Made by a program: the position numbers and the translations under genes
The notes under the pieces: generated by a model
What the model was told of the DNA's origin: nothing
Database searches by the model: none
What the model saw: the letters and a program-made list of their open reading frames with translations, nothing else
Source of the DNA: an uncultured Hyphomicrobiales bacterium
Lineage (GTDB): Bacteria > Pseudomonadota > Alphaproteobacteria > Rhizobiales > Beijerinckiaceae
Length of the DNA stretch: 64,000 nt
Assembly: GCA_903902915.1 (NCBI GenBank)
Contig: CAIUWR010000049.1
Span: 108,471 to 172,470, forward strand
Direction: 5' to 3'
Part shown: piece by piece, positions 54,617-64,000 of the stretch
How positions within the stretch are numbered: position 1 is the first letter of the stretch
How the letters are laid out: every line of letters begins with the position of its first letter

Positions 54617-55267
54617 ATGACCGTCGCCATCATCGACTATGGATCGGGCAATCTTCATTCCGCGAAGAAGGCTTTCGAGACAGCCGCCGCGAATGCGGGC
54701 CTCGATCTGCCCATCCTCCTCACCAGCGATCCCGCGCTCGTGCGCAAGGCTGACCGCGTCGTGCTGCCGGGCGTCGGCGCCTTCGCCGATTGCCGCCGCG
54801 GCCTCGACGCCATTCCCGGCATGATCGAGGCGATGACCGAGGCGGTCCTGTCGCGCGGGAGGCCCTTTCTGGGGATTTGCGTGGGCATGCAGTTGCTGGC
54901 CACGCGCGGGCTCGAACATCAGGTGAGCGCGGGGCTCGACTGGATCCCCGGCGACGTGCAGGCCATCACGCCAGCCGATCCCAGCCTCAAAGTGCCGCAC
55001 ATGGGCTGGAACACCCTCGATTTGCGCAGGCCTCATCCGCTGCTGGCGGGCGTCGCCACTGGCGACAAGGGGCTGCACGCCTATTTCGTCCATTCCTACG
55101 AGCTGAAGGCGGCGCAGGAGGAGATGATCCTCGCCAGCACCAACTATGGCGGGCCTGTCACCGCCATGGTCGCCCGCGGCAATATCGCGGGCACCCAATT
55201 TCATCCCGAAAAAAGCCAGACGCTGGGTCTGGCGCTGATCGCCAATTTCATGAGGTGGACGCCGTGA
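54617..55267 (+). CDS. hisH: Imidazole glycerol phosphate synthase subunit HisH
   Basis: A 216-residue glutamine amidotransferase subunit supplying ammonia to HisF. The Cys nucleophile is in [15 protein letters not shown], with the His and Glu in [10 protein letters not shown]. It begins one base after the DUF2628 stop. Its stop overlaps the hisA GTG (GTGA), a translational coupling. Confidence 0.97.
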   Translation: MTVAIIDYGSGNLHSAKKAFETAAANAGLDLPILLTSDPALVRKADRVVLPGVGAFADCRRGLDAIPGMIEAMTEAVLSRGRPFLGICVGMQLLATRGLEHQVSAGLDWIPGDVQAITPADPSLKVPHMGWNTLDLRRPHPLLAGVATGDKGLHAYFVHSYELKAAQEEMILASTNYGGPVTAMVARGNIAGTQFHPEKSQTLGLALIANFMRWTP

Positions 55268-56010
55268 TCCTGTTTCCCGCCATCGACCTCAAGGACGGGG
55301 AATGCGTCCGTCTCATTCATGGCGACATGGCGCAGGCCACGGTCTTCAACACCAATCCCGCCGCGCAGGCCTGCGCCTTCGAGGCGCAGGGTTTCGATTA
55401 TCTGCATGTGGTGGATCTGGACGGCGCCTTCGCAGGCAAGCCCATGAATGCGCAAGCGGTGGAGGCCATCGTCGGCGCCGTGAAGATGCGCGTGCAGCTG
55501 GGCGGCGGCATCCGCGACATGCGCACCATCGAGGGCTGGCTCGGCAAGGGCATCTCCCGCGTCATCATCGGCACCGCCGCCGTGAAAGACCCTGACCTTG
55601 TGCGCGAAGCCGCGCGCCGTCATCCCGGCCGCATCGCCGTGGGGGTGGACGCGCGCGACGGGCTCGTGGCGGTGGAAGGCTGGGCGAAGGTTTCGCAGGT
55701 CTCCGCCGTGGAGCTGGGCAAGCGGTTCGAAGACGCTGGCGTCGCCGCCATCATCTATACCGACATCGCCCGCGACGGCGTGCTGAAGGGCCTCAACATC
55801 GAGGCGACCCTGGCGCTGGCCGACGCCCTGACCATTCCGGTCATCGCCTCGGGGGGTCTCGCCTCCCTCGACGACATCCGCCGCCTGCTGCAACCTGATT
55901 GCGCCCGGCTCGCCGGCGCCATTTCGGGCCGCGCGCTCTATGATGGCCGCCTCGATCCTGCGCAGGCGCTGGCGCTCATCCGCGCCGCCAAGGAGGCTTC
56001 GCTTGCTTAA
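55264..56010 (+). CDS. hisA: ProFAR isomerase HisA
   Basis: A 248-residue (beta-alpha)8 barrel isomerase of histidine biosynthesis. [16 protein letters not shown] is the first strand, with the first catalytic Asp; the second lies in [17 protein letters not shown] 55264 overlaps the hisH stop by four bases. Its end overlaps the TTG start of hisF. Confidence 0.97.
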   Translation: MILFPAIDLKDGECVRLIHGDMAQATVFNTNPAAQACAFEAQGFDYLHVVDLDGAFAGKPMNAQAVEAIVGAVKMRVQLGGGIRDMRTIEGWLGKGISRVIIGTAAVKDPDLVREAARRHPGRIAVGVDARDGLVAVEGWAKVSQVSAVELGKRFEDAGVAAIIYTDIARDGVLKGLNIEATLALADALTIPVIASGGLASLDDIRRLLQPDCARLAGAISGRALYDGRLDPAQALALIRAAKEASLA

Positions 56011-56764
56011 GCGCCGCGTCATCCCCTGCCTCGATGTGAAAGACGGCCGCGTCGTCAAGGGCGTGAACTTCGTTGATCTGCGCGATGCGGGCGACCCCGT
56101 GGAGAGCGCCATCGCCTATGACAAGGCGGGCGCCGACGAATTGTGCTTTCTCGACATCACCGCCAGCCACGAAAATCGCGGCATCATCTTCGATGTGGTG
56201 AGCCGCACGGCGGAAGCCTGTTTCATGCCGCTGACCGTGGGCGGGGGCGTGCGCACCACCGAAGACATTCGCAAGCTCTTGCTGGCGGGCGCGGACAAGG
56301 TGTCGATCATGACGGCCGCCGTCCACAACCGCGACTTCGTGCGCGAAGCGGCGGAAAAATTCGGCAGCCAGTGCATCGTTGTCGCCATCGACGCCAAGTT
56401 GGTGTCGCCCGGCAAATGGGAGATCTTCACCCATGGCGGGCGCAAGCCCACCGGCCTCGACGCGGTCGACTACGCCCGCGAGGTGGTGGCCCTGGGGGCG
56501 GGCGAAATCCTGCTGACCTCCATGGACCGCGACGGCACGAAGGCGGGCTTCGACGTGGCCCTGACCCGCGCCGTGGCGGACGCCGTGCCCGTGCCGCTGA
56601 TCGCCTCGGGCGGGGTGGGCGATCTCGACCATCTGGTGGCGGGCGTGACCGAAGGCCATGCGACGGCGGTGCTGGCGGCTTCGATCTTCCACTTCGGCGA
56701 ATATACGATCCGCCAGGCCAAGGAACATATGGCGCGGGCCGGCATCGCCATGCGGCTGGATTGA
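56003..56764 (+). CDS. hisF: Imidazole glycerol phosphate synthase subunit HisF
   Basis: A 253-residue cyclase barrel partner of His[21 protein letters not shown] opens strand one; the second Asp lies in [14 protein letters not shown]. The start is TTG 56003, decided by AGGAGG at 55991-55996, six bases away; the next family-like residues follow at once. It overlaps the end of hisA by eight bases. Confidence 0.96.
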   Translation: MLKRRVIPCLDVKDGRVVKGVNFVDLRDAGDPVESAIAYDKAGADELCFLDITASHENRGIIFDVVSRTAEACFMPLTVGGGVRTTEDIRKLLLAGADKVSIMTAAVHNRDFVREAAEKFGSQCIVVAIDAKLVSPGKWEIFTHGGRKPTGLDAVDYAREVVALGAGEILLTSMDRDGTKAGFDVALTRAVADAVPVPLIASGGVGDLDHLVAGVTEGHATAVLAASIFHFGEYTIRQAKEHMARAGIAMRLD

Positions 56765-56774
56765 GGGGCGACGA

Positions 56775-57095
56775 ATGACCAAATTCACGCTGGCTGATCT
56801 GGATGCTATCATCGCTTCGCGCACGTCAGCCGATGCGGGTGCCTCCTATACGAAATCCCTGCTCGACGCTGGCGTGGCCCGCGCGGCGAAGAAATTCGGC
56901 GAAGAGGCTGTCGAAGCCGTCATCGCCGCGATGGAGCAGGACAAGACGGCCTTGATGAAAGAGTCCGCCGATGTGCTCTACCATCTGCTGGTTCTGATGC
57001 GCGCGGGGGGCGTGAGCCTCGAAGAGGTCGAGGGCGAGTTGCAGCGGCGCACCGCGCAATCGGGCCATGCGGAAAAGGCGTCGCGACCGACATAG
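56775..57095 (+). CDS. hisE: Phosphoribosyl-ATP pyrophosphatase
   Basis: A 106-residue MazG-like pyrophosphohydrolase of the second step of histidine biosynthesis. [43 protein letters not shown] and [14 protein letters not shown] show the metal-binding acidic helices. It is a stand-alone HisE, not fused to HisI. It follows hisF by ten bases and precedes coaA by 21. Confidence 0.97.
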   Translation: MTKFTLADLDAIIASRTSADAGASYTKSLLDAGVARAAKKFGEEAVEAVIAAMEQDKTALMKESADVLYHLLVLMRAGGVSLEEVEGELQRRTAQSGHAEKASRPT

Positions 57096-57116
57096 GGTTA
57101 CGGCGACAAGCCGGGG

Positions 57117-58076
57117 ATGCGAATGGACGAGCTCAACACAGTCGAGAGCACCGAACTATCGCCCTACCGGCGCTTCAGCCGCTCGGAATGGGCGGCCCTG
57201 CGCGCCGATACGCCGCTCACCCTCACCATCGACGATCTCGCCAAACTGCAATCCATCAACGATCCGATCTCGGTGGAGGAGGTCATCGCGATCTATCTGC
57301 CGCTGTCGCGCCTGCTGGCGCTCTATGTCGCGGCGACGCAGGGCCTGTTCAAGGCGACGCAGCGCTTTCTGGGCGCCGAAGACGGCAAGGTGCCCTATAT
57401 CATCGGCATCGCCGGGTCAGTGGCAGTGGGCAAATCGACAACTGCGCGCGTGTTGAAGGCGCTGCTCTCGCGCTGGCCCAACACGCCGAAGGTGGAGCTG
57501 ATCACCACCGACGGCTTTTTGCTGCCCAACGCTGTGCTGCAACGCGAAGGCCTGATGGAGAAGAAGGGCTTTCCCGAGAGCTACGACGGCGCGGCGCTCG
57601 TGCGCTTTCTAGCGGAGATCAAGGCGGGCAAACGGCGGGTGACGGCGCCGGTCTATTCGCATCTGACCTATGACGTGGTGCCGGGCGACGAGGTCATGGT
57701 GGACCGGCCCGACATTCTCATCGTCGAAGGCCTGAATGTGCTGCTGCCGAACAAATTGGGACGCAGCATCCCCTTCGTCTCGGATTTCTTCGATTTCTCG
57801 GTCTATCTCCATGCGGAGGACGAAGATCTGGAACGCTGGTACATCGAACGTTTCATGCGCCTGCGCGAAACGGCTTTCCGCGATCCACGATCCTATTTCA
57901 AGAAATATGCGGATCTCAGCGACGAAGAGGCGCGGCGCACCGCGCGATCCATCTGGACGCGCATCAATCTGCGCAATCTGCATGAAAATGTGCTGCCCAC
58001 GCGGGCGCGGGCGAGCCTGGTTCTGACGAAGGGCCCCACGCACAGAATCGAGGCGGTGGCCCTTCGCAAATTGTGA
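57117..58076 (+). CDS. coaA: Pantothenate kinase (type I)
   Basis: A 319-residue CoaA, first step of CoA synthesis. Walker A is [51 protein letters not shown] and the feedback-relevant Tyr/His region are clear. Adjacent starts at 57117 and 57123 differ by two residues. It ends the plus-strand his run and converges on the adenosine kinase-like gene with a 15-base gap. Confidence 0.97.
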   Translation: MRMDELNTVESTELSPYRRFSRSEWAALRADTPLTLTIDDLAKLQSINDPISVEEVIAIYLPLSRLLALYVAATQGLFKATQRFLGAEDGKVPYIIGIAGSVAVGKSTTARVLKALLSRWPNTPKVELITTDGFLLPNAVLQREGLMEKKGFPESYDGAALVRFLAEIKAGKRRVTAPVYSHLTYDVVPGDEVMVDRPDILIVEGLNVLLPNKLGRSIPFVSDFFDFSVYLHAEDEDLERWYIERFMRLRETAFRDPRSYFKKYADLSDEEARRTARSIWTRINLRNLHENVLPTRARASLVLTKGPTHRIEAVALRKL

Positions 58077-58091
58077 ACCGTCAGATTTTTC

Positions 58092-59096
58092 TCAAGACAG
58101 ACCCAGACCGCATTGGGCGGCCAAATCGCGCAGGTTCGCCTGCGGACGCGCACCATAATGCTGGATGACTTCGGCCGCCGCCATGCCGCCGAGCCGCGCG
58201 CAGGTGACGTAATCAGCCGAACGAGTGAGGCCCGCCAGAAAGCCCGCCGCGAACAGATCGCCCGCGCCCGTGGTGTCCACGAGGTTCTTGACGGGAAAAG
58301 CGGCGATGGCGTGCGTCTCTTCGCGCGTCACCACCATCGATCCGTCTTCAGAACAGGTCACCACGCCAAGCAGATTTTCTTCACGCAGGGCCGTGACCGC
58401 AGTTGCGAAATCCGCCGTCTGGTAAAGCGAGCACAGTTCATGCTGATTGGCGAAGACGATATCGACGGTCTTGTTGCAGATGAGGTCGAGGAACTCGCCG
58501 CGATAACGATCGACGCAGAAGGAGTCGGACAGGGTCAGCGCCACCTGGCGACCCGCCGCATGGGCTATTTCCGCCGCCTTGAGGAAAGCCAGTTTCGCCG
58601 CTGGCGGATCCCACAGATAGCCTTCCAGATAGGTGATGGCGGAGGCCTGAACGGTCGCCTCGTCCACATCGTCCGGCGTCAGGTTCTGGCAGGCGCCCAG
58701 ATAGGTGTTCATGGTGCGCTCGCCGTCGGGCGTCACCAGCACGAAGCAGCGCGCGGTGGAGGGGCCATCCTTTGCGGGGGCCGTGGGAAAATGCACGCCC
58801 ATGGCGCGAATGTCATGCGCGAAGGCGTGGCCCGGATCGTCGGCGCGGACCTTGCCGATGAAGGCGGCCTTGGCGCCAAAAGAGGCGACGCCCACGATCG
58901 TATTGGCGGCCGAGCCGCCCGAAATGACCGTCCCGGCGCCCATGATCTCGTAAAGGCCGAGGGCGCGAGCCTCGTCGATCAACATCATGGAACCCTTGTT
59001 GAGGTTCTCGCGGGCGAGAAAATCGTCCTCCGCGCGGGCGATCACGTCCACGATCGCGTTGCCGAGGCCAAGAACGTCATAGTGCCAGCCGGACAT
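58092..59096 (-). CDS. PfkB family adenosine kinase-like protein
   Basis: A 334-residue ribokinase-fold kinase resembling bacterial adenosine kinases. VLGLGNAIVDVIARAEDDFL is the N-terminus, GGSAANTIVGVASFG the substrate motif, and VDTTGAGDLFAAGFLAGL the ATP/catalytic motif with Asp. GGAGC precedes ATG 59096. It is conserved beside coaA in Rhizobiales. Substrate by family is a nucleoside; not proven. Confidence 0.9.
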   Translation of the reverse strand: MSGWHYDVLGLGNAIVDVIARAEDDFLARENLNKGSMMLIDEARALGLYEIMGAGTVISGGSAANTIVGVASFGAKAAFIGKVRADDPGHAFAHDIRAMGVHFPTAPAKDGPSTARCFVLVTPDGERTMNTYLGACQNLTPDDVDEATVQASAITYLEGYLWDPPAAKLAFLKAAEIAHAAGRQVALTLSDSFCVDRYRGEFLDLICNKTVDIVFANQHELCSLYQTADFATAVTALREENLLGVVTCSEDGSMVVTREETHAIAAFPVKNLVDTTGAGDLFAAGFLAGLTRSADYVTCARLGGMAAAEVIQHYGARPQANLRDLAAQCGLGLS

Positions 59097-59210
59097 TGAA
59101 AGCTCCATTTTATCGAATTGGCCCATCTGGGGCGCCGCCCTTGGCCTCGTCAAGCTCAGCCACTGTTCAAACGCTTATCTAGCGAAGTTCATGCCGGTTT
59201 CCCGAAGGCT

Positions 59211-59588
59211 TCAGCCGCGCGGGGGCTTGCGCCCGGCCTGCGCGTCGAGCACCGCCAGAAGCGCGGCGATTTCCGGCTCCCCCAACGCGCCGATATGACG
59301 CGCGAGACGATTGGCGAGCTGGGTGGCTTTTGGGCTGAGGCCCGCCGTATCCACCACGATCCGTGGATCGGAGTCCTGGGCCAGACGCTCCAGCTCCTCC
59401 GCCTCATCCCAGATCACGTTGAAGAAGGTGATGATGCGTTGCACCAGATACCAGGTGGGAGCGCCCCGTCGCCCGTGCTCAAGGGCGGAGAGATAGGCGC
59501 CCGAGACGCCAATCGCTTCCGCCATGGCTTTCAGGGTGACGCCGCGCGCCGCGCGCAGCTCCCGCACCTTCGCGCCGAACGGGGTCAC
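59211..59588 (-). CDS. Small XRE family regulator
   Basis: A 125-residue Cro/CI-type DNA-binding protein. The HTH is VRELRAARGVTLKAMAEAIGVSGAYLSALEHGRRGAPT (residues about 8-45), and RIITFFNVIWDEAEELERLAQDSDPRIVVDTAGLSPKATQLANRLAR continues as in the Rhizobiales neighbour of smr/mltA. GTG 59588 overlaps the Smr stop (GTGA), so it is the last gene of the timA-mltA-smr-xre set. Target genes are unknown. Confidence 0.88.
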   Translation of the reverse strand: MTPFGAKVRELRAARGVTLKAMAEAIGVSGAYLSALEHGRRGAPTWYLVQRIITFFNVIWDEAEELERLAQDSDPRIVVDTAGLSPKATQLANRLARHIGALGEPEIAALLAVLDAQAGRKPPRG

Positions 59589-60220
59589 GGCGCGCCCCTG
59601 CCGCGCGGGCGGTCGAGGCGGCGAATGCGCACATAGATCGCGCCCGCCCCACCATGATGGTGGGCCGCCTCTTCGAAACCAATCACCACGCCGCGCATTT
59701 CGGGCGCGCGCAGCCATTGGGGCGCGGCGCGGCGCAGCACGCCGGTTTCCGAATGATAGGAGGAGAGGTCAGGCGAGCGCCCACCCTTGCCGGTGATGAC
59801 CAGAACGAGCTTCGCGCCGCTGGCCTGGGCGGTGAAGAGAAACTGGCGCAGCACGCCATGGGCCTGATCCTGCCGCAACCCGTGCAAGTCCATCACGGCG
59901 TCGACCTCGGCGCGCCCGCGCGACAGGCGTTGCTTCAAGCGCCGCTCGATGGGCGACAAGGGCGCCAAACCGGGCGCCGCAAACTGGGGCGGCGGCGTAT
60001 AGCCGGGCAGGAAGGGCGCCTTGAAGCCCCTGATATGCTGAGGATGTTTCGCGTCAGTCGCCGCAACTGGCGGAGCGGGCGGCGCTTCGGGAATGCGCGG
60101 CTCGCTCGCCCGGCCCGTGATGGGCGCGACGGTCTGGGTCACCTGCCGCCACAGCTCGATCTCCTCGCGAGAGAGAATCCGATGGCGGGGCGCTCGTGGA
60201 GTGAGGTCCGCCCGCTTCAT
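59585..60220 (-). CDS. Smr/MutS2-C domain protein
   Basis: A 211-residue Smr-domain protein. The N-terminal half is Pro-rich and disordered; the Smr domain begins at AEVDAVMDLHGLRQDQAHGVLRQFLF with the DLHG motif and continues through LVLVITGKGGRSP to HHGGAGAIYVRIRR. Smr domains bind or nick nucleic acids. It overlaps mltA by four bases and the XRE gene by four. Confidence 0.92.
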   Translation of the reverse strand: MKRADLTPRAPRHRILSREEIELWRQVTQTVAPITGRASEPRIPEAPPAPPVAATDAKHPQHIRGFKAPFLPGYTPPPQFAAPGLAPLSPIERRLKQRLSRGRAEVDAVMDLHGLRQDQAHGVLRQFLFTAQASGAKLVLVITGKGGRSPDLSSYHSETGVLRRAAPQWLRAPEMRGVVIGFEEAAHHHGGAGAIYVRIRRLDRPRGRGAP

Positions 60221-61293
60221 GGACGCAAGCCTTCCCCCTTGGGCAGCAGAATGTAAAGCGCGGCGCCGTGCCGAATGTTCCCCGCCAAAGCCCCCGCCGC
60301 GTCGCCGGAACCCATGAACAGATCCAGCCGGGCGGGGCCAAGGATCGCCGAGCCCGTATCCTGTCCCACCATGAGCCGCTGGAAGGGCGCAAGCGCGCCA
60401 TCGACGCCCGGTAAAAGCGCATCGACGAAAACCGGCAGGCCGTAAGGCCACAGCCCCCGGTCGACGGCGACCGAACGCAGCGGCGTCAAAGGCGCGCCCG
60501 CGCCGCCGATGGGGCCTGTTTCGCGCGCCGGGGATTCATCCAGCGAGAAGAAAATATAGGAGCGGTTGCGATGGAGAAGCGCGCGGCCCGGCTCGCCCTG
60601 CGCCTGCCCCTTGTCGCGCACCCATTGCTTGAGGCGCGCCAGCGACATTTCGTCAGGGGCGATCTCCCCCGCCTCGATCAGCGCCCGTCCGATGGACATA
60701 TAGGGCTGGCCATTGCGGCCCGCATAGGTGAGGCGCAGGCGCCGTCCGTCGGGCAGATCGACTGCCGCCGACCCCTGAACATGGATCATGAAGACTTCGA
60801 TGGCGTCGCGCAGCCACACAAGCGGCTGGAACCGCGCCGCGCCCAGCGCCTCGATTTCGGCGCGGGTGGGATAGGGGACGAGCTGATCGAGGTCGAGCGG
60901 TCTGGCGAAGACTGGCTCGGAAAATTCTGCGCTCCGCATCAAGGAGCCCGCAACCACCGGCTCGTAATAGCCGGTGAGAAACGCGGGCGACGCCTCGCCG
61001 GCGTCGATGCGGCAGGGACTGAAATGCGTCTCGAAAAAAGCGCGGGCGTCGTCGCCAGAGGCGGCTGGCGCGCACAAGGCCAGCTCGCAGATGGCGCGCA
61101 GGGACGTCGGCGCGGGCAGGGCGCTGCGCAATTGCGGCGCGCCTGCGGCGATGACCCCCGCCGAACGCGCGAAGGCTTTGAAGGCGGCCAGATGGTCGTC
61201 CGCACCAAAGCCCGGCAGATCGGCGAAGCCGACTGGCCGCAACCGGGCGCCGCCCGGCCCCGCCTGCGGGTCTGTGGACGAATCCGCCCGCAT
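60217..61293 (-). CDS. mltA: Membrane-bound lytic murein transglycosylase A family
   Basis: A 358-residue MltA with its 3D domain (YMSIGRALIEAGEIAP, FMIHVQGSAAVDLPDGRRLRL, VDRGLWPYGLPVFVDA, VGQDTGSAILGPARLDLFMGSG). The catalytic Asp lies in the last motif. No signal peptide or lipobox is seen at the start MRADSSTDPQAG, and timA ends only two bases upstream, leaving little room for a longer form. How the enzyme reaches the periplasm is therefore unclear from the sequence. Confidence 0.92.
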   Translation of the reverse strand: MRADSSTDPQAGPGGARLRPVGFADLPGFGADDHLAAFKAFARSAGVIAAGAPQLRSALPAPTSLRAICELALCAPAASGDDARAFFETHFSPCRIDAGEASPAFLTGYYEPVVAGSLMRSAEFSEPVFARPLDLDQLVPYPTRAEIEALGAARFQPLVWLRDAIEVFMIHVQGSAAVDLPDGRRLRLTYAGRNGQPYMSIGRALIEAGEIAPDEMSLARLKQWVRDKGQAQGEPGRALLHRNRSYIFFSLDESPARETGPIGGAGAPLTPLRSVAVDRGLWPYGLPVFVDALLPGVDGALAPFQRLMVGQDTGSAILGPARLDLFMGSGDAAGALAGNIRHGAALYILLPKGEGLRP

Positions 61294-61295
61294 GG

Positions 61296-62021
61296 TCAGT
61301 GCGCTGCTTCAGTCGCCACGAGCTTCCAGTTTGGATCCCGGGCTCCGGCCTGACGAGCGAAGGTCCACACGTCAACCACATCCACGATCCTGTCCACGCC
61401 GCCATCGACGATGGCGCCAGACCGGTCACGGGTCAGCGTGATCAGCCTGGAGGCGAAACGCACCGTGATCTGAGCCGCGCCATCGCGCAGATGAGCGGCG
61501 GCGATGGTGACCTTGTCGATGGAGACGAAGGTCGTCTCCACCGTCTCGCCCTGGGCCTCGCGCGCGCCGATGGCGGCGGAGAAGCTTTCGAAGACATCAG
61601 GGGCCAGAAGGCTGCGCAAGGACTCGCGGTCGCCCCTAGCGAAGGCTCCGACGATCATTTCGTAAGCGGCGCGGGCGCCGTCCACAAAAGGCCTTGCGTC
61701 GAAACTGGCGTCTGCGGCGGCGATGGCGTGAAGACCTGCGAAAGCGTCAGCATCCGCCAGCTGGCCCCAGCGCTCCTCGTCAGTGGGGGCGGCGGGATGA
61801 GCGAGGTCCCCCTGAGCTGCGCCAGGCAGGCGAATGACATTGTCCTGGGGCGCGGCGCCCGGGGTGACGGCCTTGCCGTCGTCAGCGCCCCGCCGGGTGA
61901 AGGGATTGACGGGAGGCCGCTCCTCCCCCGTCCTGGTCCCGAGGATCGACTTCAATTTATAGAGGACGAAAATCGCCAGAACGGCGAATATGATCGTCGT
62001 GATGTCGAAAGTATCGTGCAT
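61296..62021 (-). CDS. Tim44-like inner-membrane protein (TimA)
   Basis: A 241-residue Tim44/TimA family protein. One N-terminal membrane segment (TTIIFAVLAIFVLYKL, residues about 8-23) is followed by a charged, Pro-rich linker and the Tim44 domain with GAFARGDRESLRSLLAPDVFESF and VDVWTFARQAGARDPNWKLVATE. In alphaproteobacteria TimA helps envelope protein handling. It is divergent from secB across 231 bases that include a CCGGCGC/GCGCCGG palindrome at 62184-62199. Confidence 0.92.
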   Translation of the reverse strand: MHDTFDITTIIFAVLAIFVLYKLKSILGTRTGEERPPVNPFTRRGADDGKAVTPGAAPQDNVIRLPGAAQGDLAHPAAPTDEERWGQLADADAFAGLHAIAAADASFDARPFVDGARAAYEMIVGAFARGDRESLRSLLAPDVFESFSAAIGAREAQGETVETTFVSIDKVTIAAAHLRDGAAQITVRFASRLITLTRDRSGAIVDGGVDRIVDVVDVWTFARQAGARDPNWKLVATEAAH

Positions 62022-62252
62022 CGCGTTCTTTCGGTCTCCAGAGGGTCGGCCGCAAGCAGCCATCGTCCCACCATATGTGGCTCTTCCTGCACGCATATGC
62101 AAAGGGGATGACGTCGGCGCCCGGACGGCCCGGCGCCAACCTGAGCGACGCCTTGTTTGAACGGTCCCTTTCATGGTAGGTCCCCGGCGCCAGCGCCGGT
62201 TCGCTATCTAGGCGGTTTATGTCGGCTGGCCGTGATTCCGGAGATTTCCAAT

Positions 62253-62729
62253 ATGGCTGACAACGGCGACGGTGCGAACAACGAGGCCCTGCCTCAGCTC
62301 AATGTGCTAGCGCAATATACGAAGGATCTTTCCTTCGAAAACCCGAATGCGCCGAAATCCCTGGGACCCCAGGAACAGGGCCCGAACATCAACATTCAGG
62401 TGAATGTGAACGCCCGCCAGCTCTCAGAGGGCGAATTCGAGGTCAATCTCGTGCTCGAAGGCTCCGCTGAGGCCAAGGACTCGGTGCTGTTCAAGTTCGA
62501 GCTGGATTATGCCGGCATCTTCCGCGTCCGCAACATTCCGGAAGCCGAGCTGCATGCGGTCATCATGATCGAATGCCCGCGCCTGCTCTTCCCCTTCGCC
62601 CGGCAAATCATCGCCGACAGCGTGCGCAACGGCGGCTTCCCACCCCTGTTCATCGACCCGATCGATTTCGTGGCGCTCTATCGCCAGCGCATGGCCGACA
62701 TGCAGCCCGCCAACGCAACGCCGGCCTGA
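62253..62729 (+). CDS. secB: Protein-export chaperone SecB
   Basis: A 158-residue tetrameric chaperone delivering precursors to Sec[38 protein letters not shown] and [32 protein letters not shown] are the family landmarks. ATG 62253 follows GGAG at 62240; a longer frame upstream is not family-like. It converges on dnaQ, across a perfect 11-bp hairpin. Confidence 0.97.
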   Translation: MADNGDGANNEALPQLNVLAQYTKDLSFENPNAPKSLGPQEQGPNINIQVNVNARQLSEGEFEVNLVLEGSAEAKDSVLFKFELDYAGIFRVRNIPEAELHAVIMIECPRLLFPFARQIIADSVRNGGFPPLFIDPIDFVALYRQRMADMQPANATPA

Positions 62730-62740
62730 ACGACCCTTCT

Positions 62741-62772
62741 CTGGCGCGACTTACTTGATGTAGTCGCGCCAG
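62741..62772. terminator. Hairpin between secB and dnaQ
   Basis: CTGGCGCGACT (62741-62751) and AGTCGCGCCAG (62762-62772) form a perfect 11-bp stem with a ten-base loop. It overlaps the last codons of dnaQ and lies 12 bases beyond the secB stop. There is no T-run on either side, so it may work as a transcript-end stabiliser or a Rho-linked stop rather than a classic intrinsic terminator. Confidence 0.5.
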
Positions 62773-63437
62773 ACAGCCTTGTCGCCAAGCCCCCCGAGGA
62801 AGCCGCCATGCGCCTCCGCCTCCTCGGCGCTCAGCAAAGCCTCCAGAGGCGCTGGCCGCTCGCGCCGGACCTTGATCTGCGTCTGCTGCCGGATCGCGGC
62901 CTCGGACGCCAGAATGAGCGTCGCCTGACGCCCGCCCATCAATTCCGCATAGACCTCCGCCAAGATCTCCGAATCCATCAGCGCGCCGTGTTTCGTGCGG
63001 CGTGAATTGTCGATCTTGTAACGAGCGCAGAGCGCATCCAGCGAATTGGCGGCGCCAGGATGTTTGCGCCGGGCATAGGAAAGCGTGTCGAAAGCTCTGT
63101 CAGCGGGCAACATGGGCATTCCCGCGCGCTTCAATTCAGCGTTGAGAAATTTCATGTCGAATTCGGCATTGTGAATCACCAGCCGCGAATCGCCGATGAA
63201 AGCGAGAAAATCCGCCGCGACGTCACGAAAGAGCGGCTTTCCCTTGAGGAATTCGGCTGAGAGGCCGTGAACTCTATATGCGCCGTCCGGCATGTCCCGC
63301 TCGGGATCAATATAGACGTGGAAATGTTCGCCGGTCGGAATGTAGTTCAACACTTCGACGCCCGCGATTTCAACCAATCGGTCGCCGGTCGCTGGATCAA
63401 GCCCCGTCGTTTCCGTGTCCAGAATGATCTCGCGCAT
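62751..63437 (-). CDS. dnaQ: DNA polymerase III epsilon subunit
   Basis: A 228-residue proofreading exonuclease. Exo I is [11 protein letters not shown], Exo II is [13 protein letters not shown], Exo III is [20 protein letters not shown], all with their acidic or His residues. A C-terminal tail for the alpha subunit follows. ATG 63437 gives the [12 protein letters not shown] start; its first 41 bases overlap the 3' end of coaE in another frame, a known Rhizobiales arrangement. Confidence 0.96.
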   Translation of the reverse strand: MREIILDTETTGLDPATGDRLVEIAGVEVLNYIPTGEHFHVYIDPERDMPDGAYRVHGLSAEFLKGKPLFRDVAADFLAFIGDSRLVIHNAEFDMKFLNAELKRAGMPMLPADRAFDTLSYARRKHPGAANSLDALCARYKIDNSRRTKHGALMDSEILAEVYAELMGGRQATLILASEAAIRQQTQIKVRRERPAPLEALLSAEEAEAHGGFLGGLGDKAVWRDYIK

Positions 63438-64000
63438 GGGATCCGGCCTTTTCGAGTTGGGCTGCGGCTCGCAGGACGGAATCGACCTGGCGGCCCGCCG
63501 CTTCAAATCCCATGCTCGTATCAATGATGAAATGCGCCCGCGCGCGCTTCTGTGCATCGGGAATCTGTTTGGCGACTATGGCCGCGAACGTTTGCGGCGT
63601 CATCCCGGGCCGGGCCAGAACGCGGGACTTTTGCACTGATTCAGGCGCAGTCACGACCACGACCGCATCAACGAGCGCCGCCCCGCCGATTTCGAACAAA
63701 AGCGGGATGTCGAGAACCACGATCGGCTGACCGTCTTGCGCGGCCTTGCGCAAGAAGGCGTCCCGGTCTCGCGCCACAAGTGGATGTATGATCGCCTCCA
63801 GCCGCTTCAGCGCCGCCGCATCGCCCAGAACCGCGCGCCGCAAAGCCACGCGATCCACGACGCCATCGCGGACGGCGCCGGGGAAGGCGGCTTCGATGAG
63901 GGGCGCCGCTTCGCCCGCATAAAGCGCATGGACGGCCGCGTCCGAATCATGCACGCGAACGCCCCGCGCGCGGAACAGATCGGCCGTCGCCGACTTGCCC
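63397..64000 (-). CDS. coaE: Dephospho-CoA kinase (N-terminus beyond window)
   Basis: At least 201 residues of CoaE, last step of CoA synthesis. The frame is open to the window edge and begins just inside the P-loop ([24 protein letters not shown]); the Met start and the first glycines lie past 64000. [28 protein letters not shown] and the terminal helix follow. An internal GTG at 63954 is a valine, not the start. The 3' end overlaps dnaQ by 41 bases. Confidence 0.95.
   Translation of the reverse strand, partial: GKSATADLFRARGVRVHDSDAAVHALYAGEAAPLIEAAFPGAVRDGVVDRVALRRAVLGDAAALKRLEAIIHPLVARDRDAFLRKAAQDGQPIVVLDIPLLFEIGGAALVDAVVVVTAPESVQKSRVLARPGMTPQTFAAIVAKQIPDAQKRARAHFIIDTSMGFEAAGRQVDSVLRAAAQLEKAGSHARDHSGHGNDGA

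Overview
The window is GC-rich chromosomal DNA from an alphaproteobacterium, almost certainly order Rhizobiales. This rests on gene order and protein families, not on a database search. The right half carries two blocks I know from Rhizobiales chromosomes: nfu-tsaB-rimI-miaB-phoH-ybeY-corC-lnt-xre-metK-trmB, and the near-origin block hslUV-hisB-DUF2628-hisHAFE-coaA ... xre-smr-mltA-timA-secB-dnaQ-coaE. A RegB/RegA (ActS/ActR) redox pair, an intracellular PHA depolymerase, an Hsp20-DUF1150 pair and GTG/TTG starts behind good Shine-Dalgarno sites fit the same group. I saw no tRNA, rRNA, CRISPR array, transposase or prophage.

Layout. 0-5 kb: end of an SH3-domain protein, a PhnB-type VOC protein, Hsp20 with DUF1150, a REP-like palindromic element, and a two-gene aromatic-oxidation unit (FAD hydroxylase plus extradiol-type VOC protein). 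4.5-15.3 kb: PBP1A, a cysteine-hydrolase/dienelactone-hydrolase pair, a YhaN/YhaO (SbcCD-like) DNA metabolism pair, dapB-alkB and a VOC protein. 15.3-26.9 kb: a long minus-strand run with grpE, glnD, a secreted phosphoesterase, gshB, yraN, rsmI, hemW, a UPF0114 membrane protein, an unusual hydrolase-methyltransferase fusion and hrcA.

27-36 kb is the accessory part: class II aldolase, a crotonase lacking both usual glutamates with a DUF1330 partner, a 32-residue membrane protein, a KefB-type antiporter, an overlapping TPP-enzyme/CoA-transferase pair, an MFS carrier and a secreted isochorismatase-fold protein lacking its nucleophile. 36-42 kb: regA-regB divergent from phaZ, a zinc-protease-fold protein, trmB and metK. 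42-53.5 kb: xre, lnt, corC, ybeY, phoH, miaB, rimI, tsaB, nfu, trpS, hslU and hslV, nearly all on the minus strand. 53.5-64 kb: histidine genes and coaA on plus, then an adenosine kinase-like gene, xre-smr-mltA-timA, secB, dnaQ and the start-proximal part of coaE.

Most of the window is housekeeping: proteostasis (GrpE, HrcA, HslUV, SecB, Hsp20), envelope (PBP1A, MltA, Lnt), translation and RNA modification (MiaB, YbeY, RsmI, TrmB, RimI, TsaB, TrpS), nitrogen and redox control (GlnD, RegBA), and SAM, glutathione, CoA and histidine supply. The most unusual signals are regulatory or structural: two nearly identical 17-bp palindromes before rsmI and metK, mutually exclusive hairpins in the metK leader, the split of hrcA from grpE with new genes next to hemW, the short membrane ORF, and several enzymes whose catalytic residues are missing.
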